Positions 9,762-18,980 of a stretch of 64,000 bases of DNA are shown here, in pieces. The number at the start of each line of letters is the position of its first letter. The first letter of the stretch is position 1. The notes under the pieces are model-generated. The model had not been told where the DNA came from. It ran no database searches and was given only the letters and a program-made list of their open reading frames with translations. The stretch is from Sphingobium sp. MI1205 (GTDB lineage Bacteria > Pseudomonadota > Alphaproteobacteria > Sphingomonadales > Sphingomonadaceae), in the NCBI RefSeq assembly GCF_001563285.1, contig NZ_CP005188.1:3105501-3169500 (forward strand), read 5' to 3'. Both the position numbers and the translations under genes were made by a program.

Positions 9762-10709
9762 ATGGAACGCGTGATGAAGGACAGTCTGGTTACGGTGTTC
9801 GGCGGCGGCGGCTTCCTCGGCCGGCAGGTCGCGCAGGCGCTGATGGAACGTGGCGCGCGCGTGCGCGTGGCCCAACGCGATCTGGCGACCGCGCTGCGCG
9901 TGAAGCCGCTCGGTGGGCTGGGCCAGACCCAGTTTGTCGCAGCCGACATCCGCAAGCCGCAAAGCGTCGCGCGCGCCATTGCGGGCAGCGACATCGTCAT
10001 CAACCTGGTCGGCGTGCTGAGCGGCGATCTGGAAGGATCGCATCATGACGGCGCGGCCAACGTAGCAAAGGCGGCGGCGGAAGCGGGCGTACAGGCGCTG
10101 GTCCATGTGTCGGCCATCGGCGCGGACCTGCAAAGCCCATCCGCCTATGGCCGGTCTAAGGCAGCGGGCGAAGCGGCGGTAAAGGCCGCGTTCCCCAATG
10201 CGACCATCATCCGCCCGTCGATCATCTTCGGCCCCGAGGATCAGTTCCTCAACCGCTTTGCCGACCTGATCAGCCGGTTGCCGGTGGTTCCGGTCATCGG
10301 CGCCGACACGAAGTTTCAGCCGGTTTATGTCGCCGATGTCGCGCAGGCGATTGCCAATGCGGCGGCTGACCCCGGCCGTCACGGCGGCAAGACGTTTGAA
10401 CTGGGCGGACCCAGCCAGATCAGCATGATCGACCTCAACCGCTGGATCGCCAAGGCCATTGGCCGCGAACGCAGCCTGGTTCCGGTGCCCCCTTCCATCG
10501 CGTCGGCGATCGCAAGCCTTGGCTGGTTGCCGGGCGCACCCATCACGCGGGACCAATATGCGATGCTGCAGAAAGACAATATCGTGTCGCCCGGCGCTTC
10601 TGGTCTCGTGGAACTGGGCGTGTCGCCCACCCCGATGGAGGCGGTCGCGGACAAATGGCTGGTCCGCTATCGGCGCCACGGCCGCTTCGCCGGTCGCGCA
10701 AAGGCTTGA
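9762..10709 (+). CDS. Complex I NDUFA9-like atypical SDR protein
   Basis: A 315-residue extended/atypical short-chain dehydrogenase. The nucleotide-binding motif FGGGGFLGRQV sits at the N-terminus, followed by HVSAIGAD and SAYGRSKAAGEAAV, which carries the Tyr-x-x-x-Lys-like pair, and then RPSIIFGPEDQFLNRFADL. That last phrase and the overall length are typical of NDUFA9-type proteins, which bind NAD(P)H and associate with respiratory complex I in alphaproteobacteria. No nuo genes are nearby, so the link to complex I is from family only. Start choice is uncertain between ATG 9762 and ATG 9774. A putative terminator follows the gene. Confidence 0.85.
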   Translation: MERVMKDSLVTVFGGGGFLGRQVAQALMERGARVRVAQRDLATALRVKPLGGLGQTQFVAADIRKPQSVARAIAGSDIVINLVGVLSGDLEGSHHDGAANVAKAAAEAGVQALVHVSAIGADLQSPSAYGRSKAAGEAAVKAAFPNATIIRPSIIFGPEDQFLNRFADLISRLPVVPVIGADTKFQPVYVADVAQAIANAAADPGRHGGKTFELGGPSQISMIDLNRWIAKAIGRERSLVPVPPSIASAIASLGWLPGAPITRDQYAMLQKDNIVSPGASGLVELGVSPTPMEAVADKWLVRYRRHGRFAGRAKA

Positions 10710-10826
10710 ACGAGCGCGCCAGCCGGCTGGCTTGACGAGTATCGGCGGAACGACCGGATGGCGCGGTCGAAGAACAGGCGCGGCATTGCGCGCGTCCTTC
10801 GCTTCTGCACAATAGGCTCTCCAATG

Positions 10827-10860
10827 CCGCGCCCAACCCGTCCGGGGCGGTTTTCTTTCT
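10827..10860 (+). terminator. Probable rho-independent terminator after the NDUFA9-like gene
   Basis: A GC-rich inverted repeat (ccgcgccc against ggggcgg, one bulge) is followed by TTTTCTTTCT. It lies 118 bp past the stop codon and 25 bp ahead of uppP, so it would separate the two transcription units. The stem is imperfect. Confidence 0.5.
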
Positions 10861-10884
10861 CTTGCCGAGGACCTTAGCCGCCCG

Positions 10885-11694
10885 ATGGATCTACATTATC
10901 TGACGGTCATCCTGCTTGGCATAGTCGAGGGGCTGACCGAATTTCTGCCGGTATCCTCGACCGGTCACCTCATCCTGGCGAGCGAGCTGCTGGGATATGA
11001 CGCGTCGGTCTGGGCGATGTTCAATGTGATCATCCAACTGGGAGCGATCCTGGCGGTGGTCGTCCTTTATTGGCGCACTTTCTGGGCGGTAGGCATGGGG
11101 CTGCTGCACCGCAATGCCACCAGCTGGCGTTTCCTGCGCAATCTGGTGATCGCCTTCATCCCATCGGCCGTCATCGGCCTGGCGCTTCACGATTATATCG
11201 AAGTGTTGCTGGGAGCGCCGCATGTGGTGGCATGGGCGCTGATCGCGGGGGGCGTGGCGATCCTCCTGCTCGAACGGATGATCAAGGCTGGCCGCTTTCA
11301 CGGCATCGCCGACATTCCGGTCGCGCGCGTGGTGGGCATCGGCCTTATCCAATGCATTTCGATGATTCCCGGCGTCAGCCGATCGGGTGCGACGATCATG
11401 GGCGCGCTGGCTCTGGGCGTCGAGCGGCGGACCGCCGCCGAATTCAGCTTTTTCCTCGCCATTCCCACCATGTTGGGCGCCACCACCCTGGAACTGCTGA
11501 AAAAGGGCGATCAGATCACATCGTCAGCGGTCGGATGGGACAGCATATTGTTGGGCTTTGCAGTCTCCTTCATTGTCGCGCTGTTGGTGATCCGCTGGTT
11601 TGTCGGCCTGGTGTCGCGCCACGGCTTCGCGCCATTTGCCTGGTATCGCATCATCGCCGGAGTCGGGGCGCTGGCATGGCTGTGGGCACGTTAG
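10885..11694 (+). CDS. uppP: Undecaprenyl-diphosphate phosphatase
   Basis: A 269-residue BacA/UppP integral membrane enzyme that dephosphorylates undecaprenyl diphosphate, recycling the lipid carrier for peptidoglycan and other wall polymers. The active-site signature EGLTEFLPVSSTGHL lies at residues 11-25 and the second motif PGVSRSGATIMGALALG mid-protein carries the catalytic Ser/Arg. The predicted helix pattern and length match the family. It is monocistronic; the next gene, gltD, begins 163 bp downstream after an AT-rich stretch that probably holds its promoter. Confidence 0.97.
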   Translation: MDLHYLTVILLGIVEGLTEFLPVSSTGHLILASELLGYDASVWAMFNVIIQLGAILAVVVLYWRTFWAVGMGLLHRNATSWRFLRNLVIAFIPSAVIGLALHDYIEVLLGAPHVVAWALIAGGVAILLLERMIKAGRFHGIADIPVARVVGIGLIQCISMIPGVSRSGATIMGALALGVERRTAAEFSFFLAIPTMLGATTLELLKKGDQITSSAVGWDSILLGFAVSFIVALLVIRWFVGLVSRHGFAPFAWYRIIAGVGALAWLWAR

Positions 11695-11857
11695 GTCCGA
11701 ATAGGGACTAAATTGGCCCAAAGCCATTGCTCCAACGACGAAGCGGGTGGAAAATCATTTATAATTAGGTCATATTGGCTGTCTTAAATGCCAGAATCCA
11801 CGTGACTCTGCGGGTTTTTCTGCTATGGACCCCCTGAAATCATTTTAGGGACTCATC

Positions 11858-13309
11858 ATGGCTGACAATCCAATGCTGAAATTCGTGGGAACGGGCCAAG
11901 CCTATCCCGAGAAGCGTTCGGCGGATGATCGCGCGGACGATTTCATGGAAATCAGCCGCAGCTTTCTGCTGGAACGCGCGGAAGAACAGTCTTCGCGCTG
12001 TTCGCAGTGCGGCGTCCCCTATTGTTCAACGCATTGCCCGCTGCACAACCATATTCCCGACTGGCTGCGCCTGACGGCGGAGGGGCGGTTGCGAGAAGCC
12101 TATGAGCTGTCCAACCTGACCAGCACCATGCCGGAAATCTGCGGCCGCATCTGCCCGCAGGATCGCCTGTGCGAAGGCAATTGCGTCATCGAATTTTCCG
12201 GTCACGGCGCCGTCACCATCGGCAGCGTGGAAAAGTTCATCACCGACACCGCCTGGAAGGAAGGCTGGGTCGAGCCGCTCGTCCCCGGCAAGCCGCTCGG
12301 CCAGTCGGTCGGCGTCATCGGTGCAGGGCCTGCCGGTCTCACCACCGCCGAATATCTGCGCGTGGCTGGATATGAAGTGCATGTCTATGACCGGCACGAC
12401 CGCGCGGGCGGGCTGCTGACCTATGGCATCCCCGGCTTCAAGCTGGAAAAGGACGTTGTCATGCGTCGCGTCCAGCGCCTGAAGGATGGCGGCATCGTCT
12501 TCCATGAAGGGTTCGAGGTCGGGCGCGACGCGTCGCTTGAAGAGTTGCGGACACGGCACGACGCGATCCTGATCGCGACCGGCGTGTACAAGCCGCGCGA
12601 CATCAAGGCTCCCGGCGTCGGTGCTGCCGGTGTCGTCAAGGCGCTCGATTTCCTGACCGCGTCGAACAAGGCCGGATTTGGCGACGCAGTGCCGGAACAT
12701 GAGGATGGCACGCTGCATGCCAACGGCAAGAAGGTCGTCGTGATCGGCGGCGGCGACACCGCGATGGACTGCGTCCGCACCGCCATCCGCCAGGGCGCGA
12801 CTTCCGTGAAGTGCCTCTATCGCCGCGACCGCGACAATATGCCCGGATCGCAACGCGAAGTGCAGAATGCCGAGGAGGAAGGCGTCGAGTTCGTCTGGCT
12901 TTCCGCACCCATCGCGTTCGAGGGCACGGAACATGTGTCCGGCGTCAAGGTGACGAAGATGCGCCTGGGTCAGCCCGACGCTTCCGGTCGCCGTGCGCCC
13001 GAACCCGATCCGGGCACGGAATATACGCTGGAGGCCGATCTCGTCATCAAGGCGCTGGGCTATGACCCCGAAGAACTGCCCAAAATGTTCGGCGCTGAAG
13101 ACCTGTCGGTCACCCGTTGGGGCACGCTGCGCGTCGATCACAAGACGATGATGACGTCGATGGACGGCGTGTTCGCCGCTGGCGACATCGTGCGCGGCGC
13201 GTCGCTGGTCGTCTGGGCGATCCGCGACGGGCGCGACGTGACCGAGCATATGCACCGCTACCTCAAGGCGAAGGCCAAGGCGGCGGCGGGCCAGAAAGTC
13301 GCGGCCTAA
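11858..13309 (+). CDS. gltD: Glutamate synthase (NADPH) small subunit
   Basis: A 483-residue GltD that passes electrons from NADPH through FAD to the large subunit in ammonia assimilation. The N-terminal iron-sulfur region has CSQCGVPYCSTHCPL and CGRICPQDRLCEGNC. The FAD fold GAGPAGLTTAEYL follows near residue 155 and the NADPH fold GGGDTAMDCVR near residue 300. It is upstream of gltB, the order usual in sphingomonads. A near-palindrome (cctgaaat-c-attttagg, 11833-11849) overlaps its ribosome-binding region, which may be chance. Confidence 0.96.
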   Translation: MADNPMLKFVGTGQAYPEKRSADDRADDFMEISRSFLLERAEEQSSRCSQCGVPYCSTHCPLHNHIPDWLRLTAEGRLREAYELSNLTSTMPEICGRICPQDRLCEGNCVIEFSGHGAVTIGSVEKFITDTAWKEGWVEPLVPGKPLGQSVGVIGAGPAGLTTAEYLRVAGYEVHVYDRHDRAGGLLTYGIPGFKLEKDVVMRRVQRLKDGGIVFHEGFEVGRDASLEELRTRHDAILIATGVYKPRDIKAPGVGAAGVVKALDFLTASNKAGFGDAVPEHEDGTLHANGKKVVVIGGGDTAMDCVRTAIRQGATSVKCLYRRDRDNMPGSQREVQNAEEEGVEFVWLSAPIAFEGTEHVSGVKVTKMRLGQPDASGRRAPEPDPGTEYTLEADLVIKALGYDPEELPKMFGAEDLSVTRWGTLRVDHKTMMTSMDGVFAAGDIVRGASLVVWAIRDGRDVTEHMHRYLKAKAKAAAGQKVAA

Positions 13310-13323
13310 AACTACCCATTCAG

Positions 13324-13386
13324 CCCGTTCGGTTCGAGCTTGTCGAGAACGTGGCACAGCAAATCGAGACAGGCTCGAACCGACGG
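13324..13386 (+). repeat. REP-like hairpin repeat, copy 1 (within gltD-gltB)
   Basis: Two arms face each other: CCCGTTCGGTTCGAGCTTGTCGA-type on the left and TCGAGACAGGCTCGAACCGACGG-type on the right. The arms share the GAGCTTGTCGA / ACAGGCTC core with two other copies in this window (32621-32700 and 44106-44184). This copy sits between two genes of one operon, so it would be transcribed and could act as an mRNA hairpin that sets the gltD:gltB ratio. Confidence 0.75.
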
Positions 13387-13405
13387 ATTTGACGAGGAGG
13401 CATTC

Positions 13406-16400
13406 ATGGCCAACACCCCCTATATGGCGAGCCCGGAAGAGCGCGCGCGCCTTGCCGCCGAGGGCATGTATCATCCGGAGATGGAAGGCGACGCCTGTGG
13501 CGTGGGCCTCGTCGCCGCTACTGACGGCCGCCCAAGCCGCCGTGTCGTCGCTTCGGCGATCGATGCGCTGAAGGCCGTGTGGCACCGTGGCGCCGTCGAT
13601 GCCGATGGCAAGACGGGCGACGGCGCGGGCATCCATGTCGACCTGCCGGTGCGCTTCTTCGACGACGCCATTGCGGACTCTGGCCACAAGCCCCTGCCCA
13701 ACCGGCTTGCGGTCGGCATGATCTTCCTGCCGCGCACGGACCTGTCGGCGCAGGAGAACTGCCGGACCATCGTCGAAAGCGAGATCATCGACGCGGGCTA
13801 CACCATCTATGGCTGGCGCCAGGTGCCCGTCGATGTCTCCGTCATCGGCGAGAAGGCACAGCGCACCCGTCCAGAGATCGAGCAGATCATGATCGCCGGG
13901 CCGATGCCCGAAGAACGCGACATCGCCGAGTTCGAAAAGGATCTCTACCTCATCCGCCGCCGGATCGAGAAGAAGGTCATCGCCGCGCAGATCCAGGATT
14001 TCTATATCTGCTCGCTGAGCTGCCGGTCGATCATCTACAAGGGCCTGTTCCTCGCCGAATCGCTGTCGGTCTTTTACCCCGACCTTCAGGATGAGCGGTT
14101 CGAAAGCCGCGTGGCGATATTCCACCAGCGTTATTCGACCAACACCTTCCCGCAATGGTGGCTGGCCCAGCCGTTCCGCACGCTGGCGCATAATGGCGAG
14201 ATCAACACGATCCGCGGCAACAAGAACTGGATGAAGAGCCACGAGATCAAGATGGCCAGCCTCGCCTTCGGCGAGCAGTCGGAGGACATCAAGCCGGTGA
14301 TCCCGGCTGGCGCGTCGGATACCGCTGCGCTGGACGCCGTGTTCGAGGCGATCTGCCGCTCGGGCCGCGACGCGCCCACGGCAAAGCTGATGCTGGTGCC
14401 CGAGGCATGGCAGGCGGCGGCGAACGAAACGCCGCAGTCGCATGTCGATATGTACGAATATCTCGCATCCGTGATGGAGCCGTGGGATGGCCCCGCCGCG
14501 CTCGCGATGACGGATGGCCGCTGGGTCGTGGCGGGCGTTGACCGCAACGCGCTGCGTCCGCTGCGCTACACGCTGACGGGCGACAACCTGCTGATCGTGG
14601 GGTCGGAAACCGGCATGGTCGTGGTGCCCGAAACCACCATCGTCAAGAAGGGCCGCATGGGCCCCGGCCAGATGATCGCCGTCGATCTGCAGGAAGGCGA
14701 GATCTACGACGATCGCGCCATCAAGGACCAGATCGCAAGTGAGCGGCCCTATGCCGAACTGATCAAGGACTTCATGACGGTCGGCGATCTGCCGCAGGCG
14801 GAAAGCGCCCTGCCTGCCTGGGACAAGGCAGAGCTGACGCGCCGCCAGGTCGCGGCGAACCTGACGCTGGAGGATATGGAACTGATCCTCGCACCGATGG
14901 TCGAGGATGCGAAGGAAGCCATCGGTTCGATGGGCGACGACACGCCGCTGGCCGTCATTTCCGACAAGCCGCGCACGGTCAGCCACTTCTTCCGCCAGAA
15001 TTTCAGCCAGGTCACCAACCCGCCGATCGACAGCTTGCGCGAACGGCATGTGATGAGCCTGCGCACGCGGTTCTCGAACCTGCACAATATCCTGGAGCAG
15101 GATACCCAGAACAGCCATGTGCTGGTGCTGAACTCCCCGGTGCTCGTCTCGGCCGAATGGGCGCGGCTGAAAGCGCATTTCGGCCCGGCCGTGGCGGAAA
15201 TCGACTGCACATTCCCGGCAGAGGGCGGGCAGGAACAGCTGCGCGCGGCAATCGCCCGCATCCGCGAGGAAGCCGAGCAGGCCGTGCGCGAAGGCCGGAC
15301 CGAAATCTTCCTGACCGACGAGCATGTCGATGCCGACCGGATCGCCATTGCAGGCGTGCTGGCGGCGGCGGCGGTGCATACGCATCTCGTCCGCAAGGGG
15401 CTGCGCAGCTATGCGTCGATCAACGTGCGCTGCGCCGAAGCGCTGGACACGCATTATTTCGCGGTGCTGATCGGCGTCGGCGCGACCACGGTCAACGCCT
15501 ATCTCGCCGAAGCGAGCATCGCGGACCGCCATGCGCGCGGTCTGTTCGGCGATCTGTCGCTGGACGAGTGTTTCGAACGGTTCCGCATCGCCGTCAACGA
15601 AGGCCTGCTGAAGATCATGTCCAAGATGGGCATCGCGGTCATCAGCAGCTATCGGGGCGGCTATAATTTCGAAGCAGTCGGCCTGTCCCGCGCGCTCGTC
15701 AACGATCTCTTCCCCGGCATGCCCGCGAAGATTTCGGGCGAAGGCTATGCCTCGCTCCATTACAGCGCGAAGCTGCGCCATGAGGCGGCCTATGACAGCG
15801 CGGCCGTGCGTTTGCCGATCGGCGGCTTCTATCGCCAGCGCAATGGCGGGGAAACCCACGCCTATTCCGCGCAGCTCATGCACCTTCTACAGACGGCGGT
15901 CGGCACGGACAGCTATTCGACCTATCTGCAATTCGCGCGCGGCGTGCGCGATTTGCCGCCGGTCTATCTGCGCGACCTGCTGGAGTTCAACTTCGCCCGC
16001 GAAGCCGTGCCGATCGACGAGGTCGAGGCGACCACGGAAATCCGCAAGCGCTTCGTGACGCCAGGCATGTCGCTGGGCGCTCTGTCGCCCGAAGCGCATG
16101 AGACGCTGGCGATCGCGATGAACCGCATCGGCGCGAAGGCCGTGTCGGGTGAAGGCGGCGAGGACGCAAACCGCTTCAAGCCCTATGAAAATGGCGACAA
16201 TGCGAACAGCGTGATCAAGCAGATCGCGTCGGGCCGCTTTGGCGTCCATGCCGAATATCTGGGCAGCGCCGAGGAAATCGAGATCAAGGTCGCACAGGGC
16301 GCCAAGCCTGGCGAAGGCGGCCAGCTGCCCGGTTTCAAGGTGACCGAGTTCATCGCCAAGCTGCGGCATTCGACGCCCGGCGTGACGCTGATCTCGCCGC

Positions 16401-17944
16401 CACCGCATCATGACATCTATTCGATCGAGGATCTCGCGCAGCTCATCTACGACTGCAAGATGATCAACCCGCGCGCGCGAGTGTGCGTCAAGCTGGTCAG
16501 CCAGGCAGGCATCGGCACGGTCGCGGCGGGCGTGGCGAAGGCGCATGCCGACGTCATCCTGATCGCTGGCCATGTCGGCGGCACTGGCGCGTCGCCGCAG
16601 ACGTCGATCAAATATGCCGGTACGCCTTGGGAAATGGGCCTGTCCGAAGCCAATCAGGTGTTGACGCTCAACGGCCTGCGCCATCGCGTCAAATTACGCA
16701 CCGATGGCGGCCTCAAGACCGGGCGCGACATCGTGATCGCCGCGATCCTGGGTGCGGAGGAATATGGCATCGGCACGCTGTCGCTGGTGGCCATGGGCTG
16801 CATCATGGTGCGCCAGTGCCACAGCAACACCTGCCCCGTGGGCGTTTGCGTGCAGGACGAAAAGCTGCGCCAGAAGTTCACTGGCACGCCGGAAAAGGTC
16901 ATCAACCTGATGACCTTCATCGCCGAGGAAGTGCGCGAAATCCTGGCGCGGCTGGGCTATCGCAGCCTGGACGAAGTGATCGGCCGCACCGAACTGCTCA
17001 AGCAGGTCAATCGAGGCGCGGAGCATCTGGACGATCTGGACCTCAATCCCATCCTGGCCAAGGTGGATGCGCCCGACGAACAGCGGCGCTTCAGCCTGAC
17101 CGAATGGCGCAACGAGGTGCCTGACAGCCTGGACGCGCAGATGATGCGCGATGCCAAGGCGGTGTTCGAACGTGGCGAAAAGATGCAGCTGACCTACACG
17201 GTGCGCAACACGCATCGCGCCGTCGGCACCCGCCTGTCCGCTGCCGTGACAGAGCGGTTCGGCATGTCCACGCTGGCGGACGGGCATCTGACCGTGCGTC
17301 TGCGCGGCTCTGCGGGCCAGTCGCTGGGCGCGTTCCTGTGCAAGGGCATCACGCTGGAAGTCTTTGGCGACGCCAACGACTATGTGGGCAAGGGCCTGTC
17401 GGGCGGCACCATCGTCGTGCGTACGACCGTGTCATCGCCACTGTCGAGCAAGGACAACACGATCATCGGCAACACCGTCCTGTACGGCGCGACGGCGGGC
17501 AAGCTGTTCGCGGCGGGCCAGGCGGGCGAACGCTTCGCCGTCCGCAATTCGGGCGCGCAGGTGGTCGTGGAAGGCTGCGGCGCCAATGGCTGCGAATATA
17601 TGACGGGCGGGACGGCGGTGATCCTGGGCAGGACCGGCGCCAACTTCGGCGCGGGCATGACCGGCGGCATGGCCTTCATCCTGGACGAGGATGGCAGCTT
17701 TGAACGGCGCGCCAACCCGGAAAGCATCGTCTGGCAGCGGCTGGAAAGCGCCCATTGGGAAGCCCAGCTCAAGGCGCTGATCGCCGAGCATGCGGTGACG
17801 ACCGACAGCAAATGGTCGAACACCATACTGGACGATTGGGATCGCTGGCGCCGTTACTTCTGGCAGGTCTGCCCGAAGGAAATGATCAACCGGCTGACCC
17901 ACCCGTTGAGCGACGCCCCTGCGGAAGTCGTTGCGGCGGAATAA
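13406..17944 (+). CDS. gltB: Glutamate synthase large subunit
   Basis: A 1512-residue GltB that transfers the glutamine amide to 2-oxoglutarate to give two glutamates. Met-1 is placed at 13406 because GAGGAGG lies just upstream; a longer frame from 13340 has no such site and runs into the repeat. Cys31 in EGDACGVGL becomes the N-terminal nucleophile after removal of a 30-residue propeptide. The FMN/synthase domain contains GEGGEDANR, AKPGEGGQLPGFKV and GGTGASPQTSIKYAG. The 3Fe-4S cysteines are in CIMVRQCHSNTCPVGVC. The C-terminal beta-helix of Gly-rich repeats ends near residue 1430. A strong terminator follows. Confidence 0.98.
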   Translation: MANTPYMASPEERARLAAEGMYHPEMEGDACGVGLVAATDGRPSRRVVASAIDALKAVWHRGAVDADGKTGDGAGIHVDLPVRFFDDAIADSGHKPLPNRLAVGMIFLPRTDLSAQENCRTIVESEIIDAGYTIYGWRQVPVDVSVIGEKAQRTRPEIEQIMIAGPMPEERDIAEFEKDLYLIRRRIEKKVIAAQIQDFYICSLSCRSIIYKGLFLAESLSVFYPDLQDERFESRVAIFHQRYSTNTFPQWWLAQPFRTLAHNGEINTIRGNKNWMKSHEIKMASLAFGEQSEDIKPVIPAGASDTAALDAVFEAICRSGRDAPTAKLMLVPEAWQAAANETPQSHVDMYEYLASVMEPWDGPAALAMTDGRWVVAGVDRNALRPLRYTLTGDNLLIVGSETGMVVVPETTIVKKGRMGPGQMIAVDLQEGEIYDDRAIKDQIASERPYAELIKDFMTVGDLPQAESALPAWDKAELTRRQVAANLTLEDMELILAPMVEDAKEAIGSMGDDTPLAVISDKPRTVSHFFRQNFSQVTNPPIDSLRERHVMSLRTRFSNLHNILEQDTQNSHVLVLNSPVLVSAEWARLKAHFGPAVAEIDCTFPAEGGQEQLRAAIARIREEAEQAVREGRTEIFLTDEHVDADRIAIAGVLAAAAVHTHLVRKGLRSYASINVRCAEALDTHYFAVLIGVGATTVNAYLAEASIADRHARGLFGDLSLDECFERFRIAVNEGLLKIMSKMGIAVISSYRGGYNFEAVGLSRALVNDLFPGMPAKISGEGYASLHYSAKLRHEAAYDSAAVRLPIGGFYRQRNGGETHAYSAQLMHLLQTAVGTDSYSTYLQFARGVRDLPPVYLRDLLEFNFAREAVPIDEVEATTEIRKRFVTPGMSLGALSPEAHETLAIAMNRIGAKAVSGEGGEDANRFKPYENGDNANSVIKQIASGRFGVHAEYLGSAEEIEIKVAQGAKPGEGGQLPGFKVTEFIAKLRHSTPGVTLISPPPHHDIYSIEDLAQLIYDCKMINPRARVCVKLVSQAGIGTVAAGVAKAHADVILIAGHVGGTGASPQTSIKYAGTPWEMGLSEANQVLTLNGLRHRVKLRTDGGLKTGRDIVIAAILGAEEYGIGTLSLVAMGCIMVRQCHSNTCPVGVCVQDEKLRQKFTGTPEKVINLMTFIAEEVREILARLGYRSLDEVIGRTELLKQVNRGAEHLDDLDLNPILAKVDAPDEQRRFSLTEWRNEVPDSLDAQMMRDAKAVFERGEKMQLTYTVRNTHRAVGTRLSAAVTERFGMSTLADGHLTVRLRGSAGQSLGAFLCKGITLEVFGDANDYVGKGLSGGTIVVRTTVSSPLSSKDNTIIGNTVLYGATAGKLFAAGQAGERFAVRNSGAQVVVEGCGANGCEYMTGGTAVILGRTGANFGAGMTGGMAFILDEDGSFERRANPESIVWQRLESAHWEAQLKALIAEHAVTTDSKWSNTILDDWDRWRRYFWQVCPKEMINRLTHPLSDAPAEVVAAE

Positions 17945-17951
17945 GATGATG

Positions 17952-17992
17952 AAAATGGGAGCGAGGCAGAACGCCTTGCTCCCATTTTCTCT
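17952..17992 (+). terminator. Rho-independent terminator of gltDB
   Basis: aaaatgggagc (17952-17962) pairs perfectly with gctcccatttt (17978-17988), and an inner aggc/gcct stem extends it. A T-rich tail (TTTTCTCT) follows. It lies 8 bp past the gltB stop. The A-rich left side means it may also work in the other direction for the convergent gene at 18039. Confidence 0.9.
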
Positions 17993-18038
17993 AATAGGTC
18001 AGGGAAACCACTTCCCGATAGCGGCCCTCCGTCCAGCG

Positions 18039-18512
18039 TCAGTAAGATCCGCCGTTGAGCGGCGCTGCATCTGCGGCAAGGCTCTGCTGAACCATCTGTA
18101 CCGGCACGTTCACCTCGCCAGCGGCAAAGCGTTCGATATTGGCCGGCAACTGCCGAACAGGCATGGGCCGCGCTTCCTCGGCCACAACCGGCGCGACTTC
18201 GCTTATTTCATAATCCTGCGCCATATAGTCGCGCACAACGGGATCGTCATAACCGCTCCACCCACTGCCCATCATGGCCGCCATCTGCCGATCCGCCAGC
18301 GTCGGACCGCAGCCCTTGCATGTGATTTCGACAGGACCGTTCAAAGCGGCCGGTTCAGGCTGCGCCACACTCTCCTGATCGTCGGAATAGGGCGTGGCGG
18401 CATCGGTGAACGCGACACGCGGCGAAGTCGTCGCGTACATGCCAAGCCCCAGCCCGCCCGCCAGGGCGGCCCCTGCACTTGCCATGCTGAACAACCAGAA
18501 ACGGGGAGACAT
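18039..18512 (-). CDS. Hypothetical membrane-anchored or exported protein
   Basis: A 157-residue protein with an N-terminal hydrophobic segment (LFSMASAGAALAGGLGLGMYA) that serves as a signal anchor or signal peptide. The rest is hydrophilic, with a CKGCGPTLADRQMAAMMG motif near residue 65 followed by GYDDPVVRDYMAQDYEI. The CxxC pair and the acidic-aromatic segment look like conserved features of an envelope protein, but I do not recognise a named family. It is a single gene between the gltB terminator and the tRNA. Base use is like its neighbours. Confidence 0.7.
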   Translation of the reverse strand: MSPRFWLFSMASAGAALAGGLGLGMYATTSPRVAFTDAATPYSDDQESVAQPEPAALNGPVEITCKGCGPTLADRQMAAMMGSGWSGYDDPVVRDYMAQDYEISEVAPVVAEEARPMPVRQLPANIERFAAGEVNVPVQMVQQSLAADAAPLNGGSY

Positions 18513-18660
18513 GCGACCTGCTCCTTCTTTGGCGCGCCGTGTTCATTTGCGTCTTCGGCAAAACAAACGCGCATGAAGATCGGTTGTTGCATGGGTCCGA
18601 ACCCTTTGCTAAGGGCCGGCTCCTACCAAGGCACCGGCCCCGCCGGTTCCCGGAAAATGT

Positions 18661-18747
18661 GCGGTCGTGGCGGAATTGGTAGACGCGCAACGTTGAGGTC
18701 GTTGTGGCCGAAAGGCCGTGGAAGTTCGAGTCTTCTCGACCGCACCA
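18661..18747 (+). tRNA. tRNA-Leu (anticodon GAG)
   Basis: An 87-nt cloverleaf with an encoded CCA. The acceptor strands are gcggtcg (18661-18667) and cgaccgc (18737-18743), with discriminator A at 18744. The anticodon arm is caacg-TTGAGGT-cgttg, reading GAG. The long variable arm ggcc-gaaa-ggcc marks a class II tRNA, and the T-loop is TTCGAGT. It is a lone tRNA whose 3' end borders the accessory-looking stretch 18.9-24.9 kb. Confidence 0.96.
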
Positions 18748-18889
18748 TTCAGTCTCTGACAAACTGATTTTGCCTTCGGGCTCCGGCATTGTGAATGCCC
18801 CACTTCCGGCACCCTTGATGGACCCGCAGGCGTCCAGCTTGTTATCCTCCCCGGCAAGGCGCATATGAGAGGCATAGGCATTCCCCAGG

Positions 18890-18898
18890 GAGTGCTAA
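18890..18898 (+). promoter_or_regulatory. CIRCE-like half-site upstream of groEL copy
   Basis: GAGTGCTAA matches the right arm of the CIRCE operator (TTAGCACTC-N9-GAGTGCTAA), bound by HrcA, exactly. The left arm at the canonical spacing is degraded; a shifted, imperfect ggcattcc lies closer. The site is 82 bp upstream of the groEL start. It may be a decayed or non-functional HrcA operator. Confidence 0.35.
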
Positions 18899-18980
18899 CT
18901 CGCAAATTGGCAGCGCTGGCTCCTGCTTGTGAAAGCGACGATCTCGTCGCGGCCCAGCAACAGCAAAGTGAACCAAAGCC

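Noticed and set aside
11833..11849. Near-palindrome cctgaaat-c-attttagg at the gltD ribosome-binding region
   Set aside because: One mismatch and a one-base centre make a stable hairpin doubtful; I do not list it as an operator.
12026..15883. 1285-codon open frame on the minus strand opposite gltD and gltB
   Set aside because: It spans two well-supported genes in the opposite direction and has no domain-like sequence; high-GC codon bias explains it.
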